Of a DNA stretch of 64,000 nucleotides, positions 10,925 to 22,104 are shown piece by piece. The notes below the pieces were generated by a model. It had not been told where the DNA came from and made no database searches. It was given only the letters and a program-made list of their open reading frames with translations. The DNA is taken from positions 2,424,877 to 2,488,876 of the forward strand of contig NC_049991.1 of NCBI RefSeq assembly GCF_000003815.2. Reading direction: 5' to 3'. Numbering within the stretch: position 1 is the stretch's first letter; each line of letters starts with the position of its first letter. The position numbers and the translations under genes are program-made. This DNA comes from Branchiostoma floridae (Eukaryota; Chordata; Leptocardii; Amphioxiformes; Branchiostomatidae).

Positions 10925-11640
10925 CCATGATAGGCTATCATCCATGGCAAAGTAGGTGTGTTGATTAGTCAAAGTAGGTGTATTGAGCAGGCAAAAGAGT
11001 AGCCTCCATAGCAGGCTTTCTGGGGCCTTTTTTTGGCTCATAATACACTTTTGCTGTCCATTTCTATTTGTACTCGGTCGCTGATTGCTGGCGTTTTCTG
11101 ATTGCCGGCCTCCGAAAGGAATCAGAAAACGCCAACAATGGCCAGCAAAAGTGTATTATGAGCCAAAAAAAGGCACCAGAAAGCCTGATATGGAGGTTAG
11201 CAAAAGAGCTGTGTTGAGCAGGCAAAAGAGCTGTGTTGAGCAGCAAAAGACTGTGTTGAGCAGGCAAAAGACTGTGTTGAGCAGCAAAAAAAGCTGTGTT
11301 GAGTAGCAAAAGAGCTGTGTTGAGCAGCAAAAGACTGTGTTGAGCAGCAAAAAGAAGCTGTGTTGAGTAGCAAAAGAGCTGTGTTGAGCAGCAAAAGACT
11401 GTTGAGCAGGCAAAAGACTGTGTTGAGCAGCAAAAAAAAGCTGTGTTGAGTAGCAAAAGAGCTGTGTTGAGCAGCAAAAGACTGTGTTGAGTAGGCAAAA
11501 GACTGTGTTGAGCAGCAAAAAAAGCTGTGTTGAGTAGCAAAAGACTGTGTTGAGCAGGCAAAAGAGCTGTATTGAGCAACAAAAGAGATGCTTTAAGCAG
11601 GCAAACTTGGTGTGTTGAGCAGTAAACAGGTACAGTGTAT
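10925..11640. repeat. Minisatellite, about 19-23-bp unit, interrupted by the foldback element
   Basis: Some 20 copies of variants of gtgttgagcagcaaaagact, with and without gca/ggca and poly-A insertions. Diverged units on the left (about 10950-10999) show that the foldback element inserted into the array. Minus-strand frames rich in LLLNT/CSTQ are translation artefacts of the repeat. Confidence 0.93.
11000..11199. mobile_element. Foldback element with 9-bp target duplication (TA...TA group), copy 1
   Basis: The left arm (tagcctccat...ggctttctgg) mirrors the right arm (ccagaaagcc...tggaggtta); the arms include ggctcataatacacttttgc and its complement. It is flanked on both sides by gcaaaagag (10991-10999 and 11200-11208). 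Because the host DNA is a minisatellite rich in gcaaaagag, this duplication alone is weaker evidence than in the other copies. Confidence 0.8.
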
Positions 11641-12950
11641 TGCTCATTGTACTTGTCGGCCACGGTAAGTGGGAGTCGAGTTTCAATGTAAAGTCAACAG
11701 GATTTAGTATAAGGACGTTAAATATTATGAGTAAACTCGATCAGAAACGAACGAACGAACGGACGATCAGAAAGGTTCCGTCTGTGTGAAAATACCCTTC
11801 AAAACGTGACATTTGACCCGTGAGCTGTCTGTAACAAAGGTCAAAGTATCGTGGAAAAGTGGAAATGTTCGCAGCGGTTTTATGTTCGCGGTTTTCGTGG
11901 CAACCACAACGTAAAACCAGTGCGAATATTTCTACGTTTTACAGTAAACAATGCATGGCAGTTTCAACTGATATAATCCCCGGGAACATATTTTCCCCAC
12001 CGAGAAATTACATCATCGTGAACATTTGTCCTTTTACGGTACCTTTGCCACTACCTTGTGACAGTGATACAATAACTGGCTTTAATCTGTTACAAATATA
12101 AAGCACGCCATTCACTTAAGCTGTATATCACTTTAGTTTAACGAAACTCGATTGACGATGGATAGAACGATTTCAATTTTCAATTACACAGTTCTGAAAT
12201 AAAATGTGCATTTCTATGTTAAATCCACACCGGCCTAGAACTAGAAGGTTATTTTTTTGGTAGCGTTTGTATATGTGCAATATGTATGAGTATATTTGTG
12301 GATGAAAAGCATAACTCGAGAACACCTGAATGGCTTGTGCTGCTATTTGGGCAGGTCTTGGTCAGACCTTGAAATGATTAGCTTGTAAGCCCCCTAGTGG
12401 CTTGCTAGTACTGCAGCGGAATTGATTCCTCGGACATGATATGCAGTATGCTAGTTCTGGGCACGCCATAGCCGTGAGTTTTAGATGAATCTTGGGGCAG
12501 AGAGTAAGTGGTGTAGGTTTGGCCTCCTAGCAGCTTTTTTCTAACTGCAAGGAGCCGGTTTTGTTGTATTGATGTCTCATCGAAAAATTCTTCAAAGTCT
12601 AAACATCAAGAGTGATCAACAAACACTAGAAGGATGCCCAAAACTTTCACAAAGAAATAACGCAACCCTATCTTTGTAGTTTGTTGTGTGCTTGTCTTTG
12701 TAACAACAGATCAAACTGCAAAGGTCAAAGTATCAGGGCTTTATCCATGGCCCTTTGTTGTGGATCCTTGATTTTTATCTTTTAAATCTTTGAAATGTTT
12801 GTGAAACTGTGAGGAAAGGATTAGGATTTTAGGCGCGTGTGCTATCGATTATATTTCGATGTTCATATTTTAGTAGCTCAGGCAGTTTTTGTCCACCTAG
12901 GTGTAGTGAGATCTTTTACATGACATAAACATATATAACTTACATTTATA
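11641..12950. other. Intergenic with one MITE relic
   Basis: At about 11855-11947 a relic of the CTGTAAATGC-ended MITE is visible (gaaatgttcgcagcggtttt ... acgttttacagta). Otherwise no gene-like frames, and nothing recognised in 11950-12950. Confidence 0.5.
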
Positions 12951-12954
12951 AAGT

Positions 12955-13485
12955 GGAAAAGCTCCCATGAGTGGAAATAGCAAAGGTCAAAATATTACGG
13001 CGCCATCATTGTGTTAACTGACAATTTGCCATGTGATGTCATTTCAGGACACAGGGATGACATTTTTGTGGGAGGGGGGCGGTGTACTAAATTTTCCTAC
13101 TAGTATTTTGATACCGATTGCAAATTTTTGTCCAATAGTTAAACGCAAAGGTAAAAACAATCACAGCGCTATCAATGTGTCAATTTGCCATCAAGTCATT
13201 TCAGGACACACAGGGGCAACGTTTTTGTGGGAGGGGGGCAGTGCACTAAATTTGCCTACTTTTGATAGTAGTATTTTCATAACGATTGCAAATTTTAGTC
13301 CAATAGTAACGCAAAGGTCAAAATATCACGGCGCTATCAATGTATTTGTTGACAATTTACCATGTGAAGAAATTTCAGTACACGGGGACAACATTTCTGG
13401 GGGAGGGGGCGATGGAGGACCGGATTTCCATATTTTGATAACAATTGCAATTTTTGTGTGAGTTTTGTCCAATAGTAACGCTATT
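12955..13485. repeat. Diverged tandem repeat, about 157-173-bp unit, 3 copies
   Basis: The block acacaggg(g)...acattttttgtgggaggggg...gattgcaaattt...gtccaatagt recurs near 13048, 13205 and 13378. The open frame at 13033-13461 (+) runs through it and has no recognisable domain. Confidence 0.85.
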
Positions 13486-14108
13486 ACAAGATGATTTTAA
13501 CGTGATATCCATCATTTTGGTCACCACCATGTCGCACAAAATGTCGTCTTAAATTGTAGGCCAACACCCAAACATAGAATTTTAACCCCCAGGCGTTATT
13601 GCCAAACAGTTATATCCAAGCTGTGTCTTTTCTTCTCTAATTCACTTTTACCCTTCGGAAAACAAAGCTTTGAGCCAAGATTTAACAAAATGTACGGTTC
13701 TTTTTATATTGTTTCCTAAAAGGTGGTCAAAGGGAGAGAGGGGAAGCCATTATTGTTTACTTCTGAGCCAGTTTAGAACGTTTTAACCCCTTGAAGGTCA
13801 GTGATCTACTTGATAGTGTCACATAATGACCTCGAGACGAAATACCAGAAATATGCCTGGGGTAAAAATTTAGTTCTTTGTGCTCTTTTCACCGCTTGGA
13901 TAACGTTATATCCACAGTACTTGAAGCAAGAAGAGTACAACAATAACAAGAACATCAATGACAAAAGGCTGGCATTTTTAGTTGTATTTTTTATTGGCGG
14001 AGGGATTTATTTACGATGCTCGGAGTAAACAAGGTGTGACATTTCCAAATGGTTTATGTAGTTCATGACCTATCGCTGTAGGCTGCACATATTTTTCAGG
14101 TGATTTAT
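13486..14108. other. Intergenic, nothing recognised
   Basis: Short open frame at 13801-14028 without domain features; no repeats or RNA genes supported. Confidence 0.4.
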
Positions 14109-14240
14109 TATTGAATGAATGAATGAAGACCTTTATTGTACAGATTTGCCCAACCGAGATTTAAAGTACAGGTCACAATAAGTCAAAACATGTATATACA
14201 TATATATACGTATAAAATTATCATAAATCTAGTCTAACAC
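14109..14240 (-). mobile_element. Possible LINE 3' end with short tandem tail
   Basis: Read on the minus strand, the segment ends acaataaaggtcttcattcattcattc, a polyadenylation-like signal followed by an ATTC repeat as at the 3' ends of many CR1/L2-type LINEs. No coding part remains; tentative. Confidence 0.35.
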
Positions 14241-14399
14241 AGAATTTCGGCTTCTTCTCGCTTCTTGGTAATGGTGAATATGTAGGACTGTATGGGTTTA
14301 GCTATGGTTGGTTTGTCAAAACTCATAAGGAATATAAACTTGTCAGATTATTGCCCTTCTCTTTGCTGACGCAACCAAGTCTAGTGTCACTCCGGTTAG

Positions 14400-15604
14400 G
14401 TATTGTTTATTATCTCCCTGAAAAATGGAGATATAGTTTTGGGTGTGTCTGTGTGTCTGTGTGAACGACGACTTCCCGGTGGTATGGTCACCAGGCTACA
14501 GACGATACCTCTGTGGCAGATTAATTTTTGTGGCAAATCATTAAACGTATTTGTCCAATTTCTAATCAAATTTGTGTATCTTTCCTCGGCTGACAACTCA
14601 TTGACACTGGCAGATAGTAAGGACCCCGTCACAACTGTCGTACTATCGTCGTGCGATTGCATATATCTCATCCGTAGACTTGTCGTATAAACTGTCAGAT
14701 GTACGTTAAAGTCTGTCTCAGATTCTTTCGGTGGTTGGTTCTGTCACAGTCTGCTTGACAGTACTAGTAATACGACATGAAAATCGTACGACAAATGTTA
14801 CCGCGCCAAAAGGGGTGGGTGGTGGGTGGAGCATCTCAAACTTTGTGAGAATGTTGTCAGGGACGTCTCAGCCGCTCAGTTCGTAGGTGACATAGGCTGG
14901 GTTTACACACGTCGCGTTTACTTGTGTGCGAATACACGCTCAGGTCAGGGTTCATATGAATAGGACTGAAGGCACATGGCGCAATGTTTTTTTTTGTTTA
15001 CTTTCTATGTCATAAGTTTTCGTTATCTGATAAACATTTTGGGCGCCTTGTCGTGCAACTTGGTAATAACGTTAACTCAAAGCCGGCTTCACATCTCTGT
15101 CAGCTTTTGATACTGTAGGATCTGCTTGGAGATTTAATTCCAAGTCACTTCGCGACCCCGCGTGTAAACCGGACGCTCTGAGAAAGTCTTAGATGTACGT
15201 GACATTTCCAAACCAGTTATGATAATATACACGAATAATGCCCACGACTATTATCTTTACACCTTGTGTAGTTTTATGTCTTTTATATCATACTTTTCGT
15301 TCCACCAGTTATGTCCGAGGCCCTTTCCTATGTTCTACCTCGAAACACCACTATGCCCCTTCAACAACAATTTATTCTGCTTAGGCAAGCGTAATGACTT
15401 TTCAATCCCGCTACCGTCACCTGACAGGCGAATACAATGGCGACACAAGCCACGGCAGTTATATAATGTTCAACTCTCTGAGATAACCCAGCGATGTGGC
15501 ATGATGATGTGGGTATTTTTACGCACTAGTTATTCCTCTTCATTAAAGATTATGCACTCAGTATAATTAAGGCCACCACTCGAGGTCATCGCTACACAAT
15601 GCTA
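14400..15604. other. Intergenic with repeat fragments
   Basis: 14415-14465 (tctccctgaaaaatggagata, then GTGTCT repeats) looks like a dispersed-repeat fragment. At 15105-15137 a solo end (gtaggatctgcttggagatt) matches the arms of the foldback pair at 41629-41913. Open frames here lack domain features. Confidence 0.5.
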
Positions 15605-15861
15605 GTCACTAAAGGTGCGCTCCCACCGCACTTGTGTCAAGCTTGCGTCACTGTGGGGTTCGAAAGATACTCAACGAATTTCAGAGATAGATTTTTTCTT
15701 TCTTTTTGTGTATTTTGTCGTCTTCTAAGTCATACTTTTAAGTATTACGCAATATCTAAGTTATAAAAAATCGGAGAAAATAACAAAACAGTGACGCAGT
15801 GAACGAACCCCGCAGTGACGCAAGCTTGACACAAGTGCGGTGAGAGCGCACCTTTAGTGAC
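15605..15861. mobile_element. MITE, AAGGTGC-ended family, copy 2
   Basis: Nearly perfect inverted repeats about 60 bp long: gtcactaaaggtgcgctc (left) and its complement gagcgcacctttagtgac (right). The interior is the reverse complement of the interior of the copy at 1435-1690. Confidence 0.9.
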
Positions 15862-17436
15862 CTTATAGTACCTTTTAGTCACCTTAGTTGAACCCTTTGG
15901 GATGACCTTCACTGTTCAATATTTGATAAGGTCACAGCAAATACATAAACTTTATGGATGGTACACAGTGCTCTGCAGACCACAAATTTGATGAGACAGC
16001 GCGAAGAAAAGAAGATGTTTGAAGAAAAGCAAAATAGCTAGATTTTCAAAACAGACACCATTAACTTTGTAAGAATAAATGAAACGACAAAACATGTTGA
16101 ATCTGTATACCATACGTACACAAAATGACATTTGTGTGGTAGATTGACATCACGCACCAAGTTGATAAATACAGTCATGGTTATATGACATTGGTGCCCC
16201 TTTTAATATCGAACTAGGTAGTTTCAATTCTACAACTATGGTCATGGCTACATGTGCCTTACTCGACTGTAAAAGTGCAATCAAGGCTACCACACAAAAC
16301 ATTTTCCAATTTGGCATATTCTTTTCATTTTGACCATCTTCGAATGGGAAAAATGTCTTTTCTTATTTCAAAAAAAGGTGAAAATTAATGAACTCGCTGA
16401 TGTCATCCATGAAATTAACTTGCCAGGCCTGAGCTAAAACCTTTGAGGACACCATATCTGTTCAATACAAGCTAATTGATAGAGATTCCTGGTGTTGCTA
16501 TTTGTGTACTGTGAACAACAAGGACGTCCTTGGAACAATAGTGCTGTTTCAAAGGATAGACGTACGCGTTTTGTAACGAAACAATTATGTCACAACAACA
16601 TATCATCACGTGCAAAAGGTCAAATTGCTGTGTGTGAACGAGTCCTGTCGTGTATTCACACAGTCTCACTGCTACTGGGGAGGGGGGCGCTCAAAGTTAG
16701 ACCGCACCACTTGTTGGTTTTATGTAGGGGGCAATGATTCTATTTTTGGAAGTCTACAAACTGTTCAGTGGAAGTTTTACTAACCTCCGTTTAGGTTCAT
16801 AATGGATATTACCTCAATCGTCATACAATTTTTGGTCAAAGAAAGTACTAAAATCTCACACCATGAAAACCACACTAACACTGTAAGGAGAATGTTTGAG
16901 GAGATTCTATTTTTCGGTAGGGGAAAAATGGAGTTTTCGTTGTGGCTTTAAGTTCGCGGTTGAGACTGCCATTTGTAAAAATATAAGTGTTCGCGGTGGT
17001 TTTAAGTTCGCGATAAGTAAAGAAGGCAGTCCCCGCAGAAATGGCGAAAATAAAACATTTCCCTTTTTTACAGTCTTCTCTTACAAAAGGCATACGCAAA
17101 ATACACACAAAAAATGAACTAATATTTCAAGTCTCATAACATCCAATTCAGAATAAATTCTGAAGAACACTGCTCACCTGGTTGACATTAGATTTTATGT
17201 CAAGTTTTTTTTTACTTATGTAACGTACCCTTAAGTGTTTTTGGACGATGTAACAATGCGCATAATTAAACACAGTCTGCTTAATCATTGCTATTCTTGT
17301 CTTCTGACATTTCACAGAGGAGACACCTCAGACCGAGTGAGATGTCAACAGCCATTGTTCTCAGTTATCCCCCAAAGGTCTTCTTCTGCTTGACTTCTTT
17401 CCCCGGCCTGTCTTTAAAAAGACAGACGGTGGCTCT
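15862..17436. other. Intergenic with a MITE relic
   Basis: A degenerate relic of the CTGTAAATGC-ended MITE family (ttcgcggttgag, gttcgcggtggttttaag) is visible at about 16870-17060. No genes recognised. Confidence 0.5.
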
Positions 17437-17445
17437 GTCAAACTG

Positions 17446-17665
17446 TACTCTCCAAGCAGAGGTTAGACTCCGGCTGTTTTTTTAACGTTTTTTTAGTCGT
17501 TTTTATCGGGCTTTCTATTTTGTCATATTTTTTTAAGTACGCCAGCCAAACGTTACGTTTTGACACAGCAGGATAAAATACAAAATAGAAAGCCCGATAA
17601 AAACGACTGAAAAAACGTTTGAAAAAAAAAAAAAAAGCTGGAGCCTAACCTCAGCTTGGAGATTA
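17446..17665. mobile_element. MITE with 9-bp target duplication (TA...TA group), copy 2
   Basis: Starts tactctccaagcagaggtta and ends in the inverted equivalent. Inner arms (gtcgtttttatcgggctttc and complement) enclose a short loop. Flanked by the exact 9-bp repeat gtcaaactg at 17437-17445 and 17666-17674. A sister copy is at 22361-22590. A 9-bp duplication is typical of Mutator-like (MULE) elements; the superfamily assignment is inferred. Confidence 0.88.
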
Positions 17666-17674
17666 GTCAAACTG

Positions 17675-18240
17675 GGCTTCCTTTGTTTACCTGCAGTCAT
17701 CCAGACGGCCAAAGGGGATAGAACGTGTGCTACCTGGAAAGACAGGAAAGGTATTGTGGGGACGTCTTTGGGCCATGTTGATTTGATTATAAGGATGACA
17801 TCCTCTGGGAACCCCAAAACTGATGCGAGCGTGAGAATAATTAAGAAATGTCAAGAAATGTTATGAAATCTAAGTGGTCAGGAAGGATGCACAAATGACT
17901 AACACAGAATATGGTATACAGAAGATTCTTAATTTTTGTTCTTGAAATCTTCCTCTTCGAATTTGAAATTGACTTTGGCGTCTTACGACATCGGTATCCG
18001 TTTTTCCTATATTTTGCGCAACGTATGTCATATAGAGAAATCTTTATTTGCATGTTCATGCCCACATGGGCTAAATGCCGTGATTCAATACTATTGCATG
18101 GAATACTGAAGACTAGATATGTAGTGCTACAATCAAACAATTGGATAAAAAATATCTAGAGCTATGATATTACTATAACTATTGTTTACATGCCTCTTCC
18201 CTCTTTTTAAAACAAGCATATACAAACTCAGAGTTTTTGT
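17675..18240. other. Intergenic, possibly 3' part of a LINE relic
   Basis: Lies downstream, on the minus strand, of the LINE-like fragment at 18250-18528. No domain was recognised in the overlapping open frames at 17841-18159. Confidence 0.35.
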
Positions 18241-18249
18241 TGTACAGTG

Positions 18250-18528
18250 TTATCTCTGGCTGTCATTATACACAAATAGTTCGTCTTTGGTTAACTGTTT
18301 GCATCGGGTGTCTATATTGAGAACACTGTTAAAAGAATTGCTCATATCACTGTATTTGGGACACTCTACTAGAAAATGGATTTCATTTTCTATGTGGTTG
18401 GAGTCACAAAGTGTACAGAGTCTGTCATTCGGAGGACTCAGTTTGCAGCTGCTTTGTGCAGTTTGCTGTATGGTCGGAAAACTTTGTTTTGGAAACGAAC
18501 GAAAATTGGTGGCGCGCGCTGATATCAT
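18250..18528 (-). pseudogene. LINE ORF2 C-terminal cysteine-rich fragment
   Basis: Minus-strand frame containing RLCTLCDSNHIENEIHFLVE, then CPKY. This is the C-X2-C...H...C arrangement found after the reverse transcriptase in many non-LTR retrotransposon ORF2 proteins (cf. 'EIHFL.ECP'). No RT or endonuclease is present and the frame opens without a start context, so it is a retrotransposon relic. Confidence is moderate because only one short motif is visible. Confidence 0.55.
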
Positions 18529-20874
18529 CCAATGGATATAATCAAGTTAACATAGCCTGAGTGTAATTCGGCATATCTACGGAAGAAAATGTTACTCGAT
18601 GTCAATTTTACGCTTCAAATTCGTTCCCACGATATTACTGATATAATCTACTGTGATGTAAAAAGAATCTTCATTCAAAACTATTGGACCGTGTTCCACG
18701 TGTACATACACGAGATACCATCAACTGTAAAATTGAAAATGTTCGCAATTCACGAGAACCTCTTCACTGTGAACTTACAACCACCGCAAACATTTTCTCT
18801 TTTGCAATAAAACCCCGTATTTCCAACCACCCCTTTTTGTTCTTTTTGCGAAATCAAATCCCCCCGAATATTTCCGCTTTTACAGTATTCTGGATATTTG
18901 CATATATAAACTATGTGTCGATGAATCAGACACTGACGAACATTCAGTGTACATGTAAGTTACTATTGCGTAAAACACCGATCCCATATCTGCACCCACT
19001 TCCGTCAATACTAAGAAATGCAAAAAAAATTACCCGCAAGCAGCTACTTTCTCATTGGCTAAAGTGCTAATTGCCATTCTCTCATTGGTTGAAGTACTAA
19101 TCAAGATGGACAGTCTGTCTATTACAAAGTGACGTCAAAAGAACTTGAGTGTACTGTGTTCGTAGAGGTACCTAATCTTTTATGACGCGCGAGTTTTTCG
19201 TCCGTACGTCAAAGATGACCTTTTCGATATGGAACAAATAGCCCATTTTGAAACGTTTTATCAATTTGAAATCTTTTAACTAAGATTTTAAATCAAAAAG
19301 AGCTTTCCTTCTTGTGACATTCTTTCATGGCAGTCACATGAATCAAGACCGTAAGTGTTCTATTTTAGACCCTGTACGTTGGAATTAGTAGTTTGCCTTG
19401 AGGCTTGGTTTGGGTGGATCCGTCCAGGTGATTTGTAACGTTAGACCTTTGCTCTTGGCCTGTAGCAAGATCAATTGAAGAGTTACCATTCTATAAAAAA
19501 ACTACCCAAGCCCCGTACCATTCTAAACTTTACTATACACCAGTTAAGACCATACTATAAGAACAATGTCTGAGAAAAGTTCCATTCAGGTTAAAAGCTG
19601 CTTCAGATTTGTTGTACCACCTATTAGAGCAGGTAGCTTACACGAAAGGTCAAATGACTACATAATAACTAGCGTTCAGTCAGGTGTAGTGTAGGCATGC
19701 CCCGTCGACCTTGATACAGCTTTGCCACTGTCTTTCCATTGTGGATACTGAATGGTTTGCTCCTTGAGGGCAGTTTTCAGTATACCCTATACAATTCCTT
19801 GCCTTATTCTTATAGTACTAGTATCTATTGAACTTAAGCCTAGTTTGCACCAACTTGAATTGAATACTACGGATATTTCATGTCAGCCTTATGTTAGTCT
19901 ATTGCGTTGGGTGCGTTACATAGCCTATCTACATGTATGTGTGCAATTAATTTATCTATTGCGCCACCTTTTTTTCTGTGTCCAATCTTATCCTATAGGT
20001 ACATTGTAGTGTGCCCAGTCTTATCATGACATTTCTATTTGAAAAGTGACTCCACGAATCATCGTCAATGTTTTGAATGCCATGGGTATGTAACCCAAAC
20101 TTTACACGGGAGCAAAATCCCTAGAAGCGACGCCTGTCGTAGCAGGTGTGAACGGCATGCTGTCGGACATAATCACAGGCACACCATGATACCACTTTAT
20201 GTCATTAAGTAGATACATTACGTAACTATCGCCATACATCTGCTTATGAATGATTGACCTAAAGCTTTCTATATTGCTCTGTACAGGTAATAATAATCTC
20301 GAGTTAGAATAGACACACAAAAAGTACAACGGTTTTTAAAACATGGTTACCATGTTTTAAATATTGTACAGACATCCTGTTAATATCAATAATTGATAAG
20401 ATAAATTGAAAAGAACTTTTGATCTAGATGAGTATATGTTCAAGCCCTTGCTAGTAAAGATATCTTCATATTTCCAAAATATTGTTTTCCCTGTGTTTGT
20501 GCAATGACGTCTACCTAAGCAAGGAAAAGGTGCATAACTCAAATGCCGTAGCATAATCGTCATTAAGTATACATTTGGCATGACGTCTTCGAAGATTTCA
20601 TGATATGAGGAACACGACCCACACAGCTCTGATCACAATACACCATTGCTTTTTCTCACCACTTAATGGAATGTAATAAAGAAACGACTATAAAGTTTTG
20701 AAATTTGGTGTAACGTTGTATTGAAAGACTTCATACTATGTAATTATCCCCCGAAATTTGAGTTGTGCATCTTATTTCTTGGTAAAACTAAAAACGTATT
20801 GATCATCCTTTGTTTATAATGTCCATGTATAATGACCTTGGGTAGTCTGTTCGTGTCCTTTTAACCCTTTGTCA
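18529..20874. other. Intergenic, one MITE relic
   Basis: A diverged CTGTAAATGC-type MITE relic lies at about 18724-18890 (aactgtaaaattgaaaatgttcgc ... ccgcttttacagta). The remainder, including open frames at 19752-20009 and 20102-20581, shows no recognisable domain. The 3' UTR of the minus-strand gene probably occupies part of 20600-20874. Confidence 0.45.
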
Positions 20875-22104
20875 TCACTGATTGGTTAAACGTCGAGATT
20901 GGGTCTCGCGCCTAAGTTCTGCGTGACATCGATCGATAGTCTGAACTCCAGTGAGAAACACAGGGCGACAGTCCCGACAAAGGCACCTCTCGACCTCCCT
21001 CAGTGCCTGGCTCAAACTCCTTTGACGAACGTACTTTATATTGTTCATATCATGATGACCAGAATGTTGTGTCCTACCGGTTTCTGCACGATTGGGTAAA
21101 CTTGGAGGTCGCATCCGATGGAGGTCAAGTTCTTCATGTCTTGTCGTGGTGGATGATTGTGTGGTTGTGCGTTTGACGCGGAGGTCAATGGGTACGGAAG
21201 AGGAAACGGTACCGTTTCCTTGCGGGAATGATGGTCTACGGTGGCCCATAGCGTCTTCCTCTGCGGTCGCTGGACGTTTGCTACCGAAGCCGTGGACACC
21301 TGTCGCGTTGTGTTGATCACGGGCTGTGATATGTATGGACCCATGTGGCAACACCTGTTGCTTTTCAGGAATTTCCAATTGCTTCTTTTTCTCTTCAACT
21401 GCCAGTTTTCGTTTCTTTACCACAACTGGAGATTGTTTTGTTATCCCCAACTCCATAAGCTTCTTTCTCATCTTTATTCTTAGCATGCTTGTAAATCTAT
21501 CTCTGATTCCTTGTTGTTGTAAGACTCTTCGTAGCTTGTCGGCATGCCTAGCGTTCACGGTCAATCTTTGCGTCTTGGATGTAGGCATAGGAGTCATTTG
21601 GGGGATGTTTGTGCCCTCAGAAGCCACATTTCCACCACACAAATTTTGTTTGCAGCGCTCGTATACTACTTTACACTTCGTTGGATTTGATGTTCCAACT
21701 GCGTCCTTACCTATATTTATGTACCTTTCGTTTGCCTGCTTCTCAGTCACTCTATGGTTTGTACCAATTGTTTTACTAGTGACACTTGGGGTCCTCCCAA
21801 TGCGACATGCCATGCTGCTATAAAAGAGTTGGGCTGTATCCTTCACTGTGTATTCCTCTCTAAGGGTCTTCAACTTGTCTCTGTCAGAAACATTTCCCTC
21901 AATGCCTAAGTAACATTGCACATCTCTCATGTGAAGATGAAGATCGTTCTTGTCAGAACACTCGAATGAGCACTGGAAGCATTTGAATGTCTTTCTCTCC
22001 GATGTTGTATCTTCAGAACGCCGTGTATCCTTGGCCATGTTTGAAGCCATTTTCGATGCCGTTCCAGCCTCGTGATCTAGGTCTCTTGGTAGAACTGTGA
22101 ACAT
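20875..22104 (-). CDS. Zinc-finger protein, paralogue of the 6083-9952 gene
   Basis: A single 409-codon minus-strand frame. A finger at residues 42-64 (C42, C45, H58, C64; C-X2-C-X12-H-X5-C) is followed by a stretch matching the larger paralogue (LREEYTVKDTAQL here, LKEGHTAKDTSQL there). A basic helical block comes next (HADKLRRVLQ...IRDRFTSML), then PIDLRVKR at about residue 310 and a short C-terminal block (LREVERCLC). It lacks the N-terminal C2H2 finger and about 500 residues present in the other copy. The nominal start lies in atgttcacag, which could be a splice acceptor, so the true N terminus may be encoded upstream (above 22104). The frame is intact with conserved motifs, arguing against a pseudogene. 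Function unknown; a nuclear role is inferred. Confidence 0.8.
   Translation of the reverse strand: MFTVLPRDLDHEAGTASKMASNMAKDTRRSEDTTSERKTFKCFQCSFECSDKNDLHLHMRDVQCYLGIEGNVSDRDKLKTLREEYTVKDTAQLFYSSMACRIGRTPSVTSKTIGTNHRVTEKQANERYINIGKDAVGTSNPTKCKVVYERCKQNLCGGNVASEGTNIPQMTPMPTSKTQRLTVNARHADKLRRVLQQQGIRDRFTSMLRIKMRKKLMELGITKQSPVVVKKRKLAVEEKKKQLEIPEKQQVLPHGSIHITARDQHNATGVHGFGSKRPATAEEDAMGHRRPSFPQGNGTVSSSVPIDLRVKRTTTQSSTTTRHEELDLHRMRPPSLPNRAETGRTQHSGHHDMNNIKYVRQRSLSQALREVERCLCRDCRPVFLTGVQTIDRCHAELRRETQSRRLTNQ

Larger units (their letters stand above)
9953..10990. other. 3' flank of the zinc-finger gene
   Basis: AT-rich, no coding features. Contains two canonical AATAAA hexamers (10497-10502 and 10874-10879) on the plus strand, so much of this is probably 3' UTR. 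Confidence 0.5.

Noticed and set aside
11064-11686. Overlapping minus-strand frames rich in LLLNT and CSTQ
   Set aside because: Pure translation of the minisatellite in three frames.
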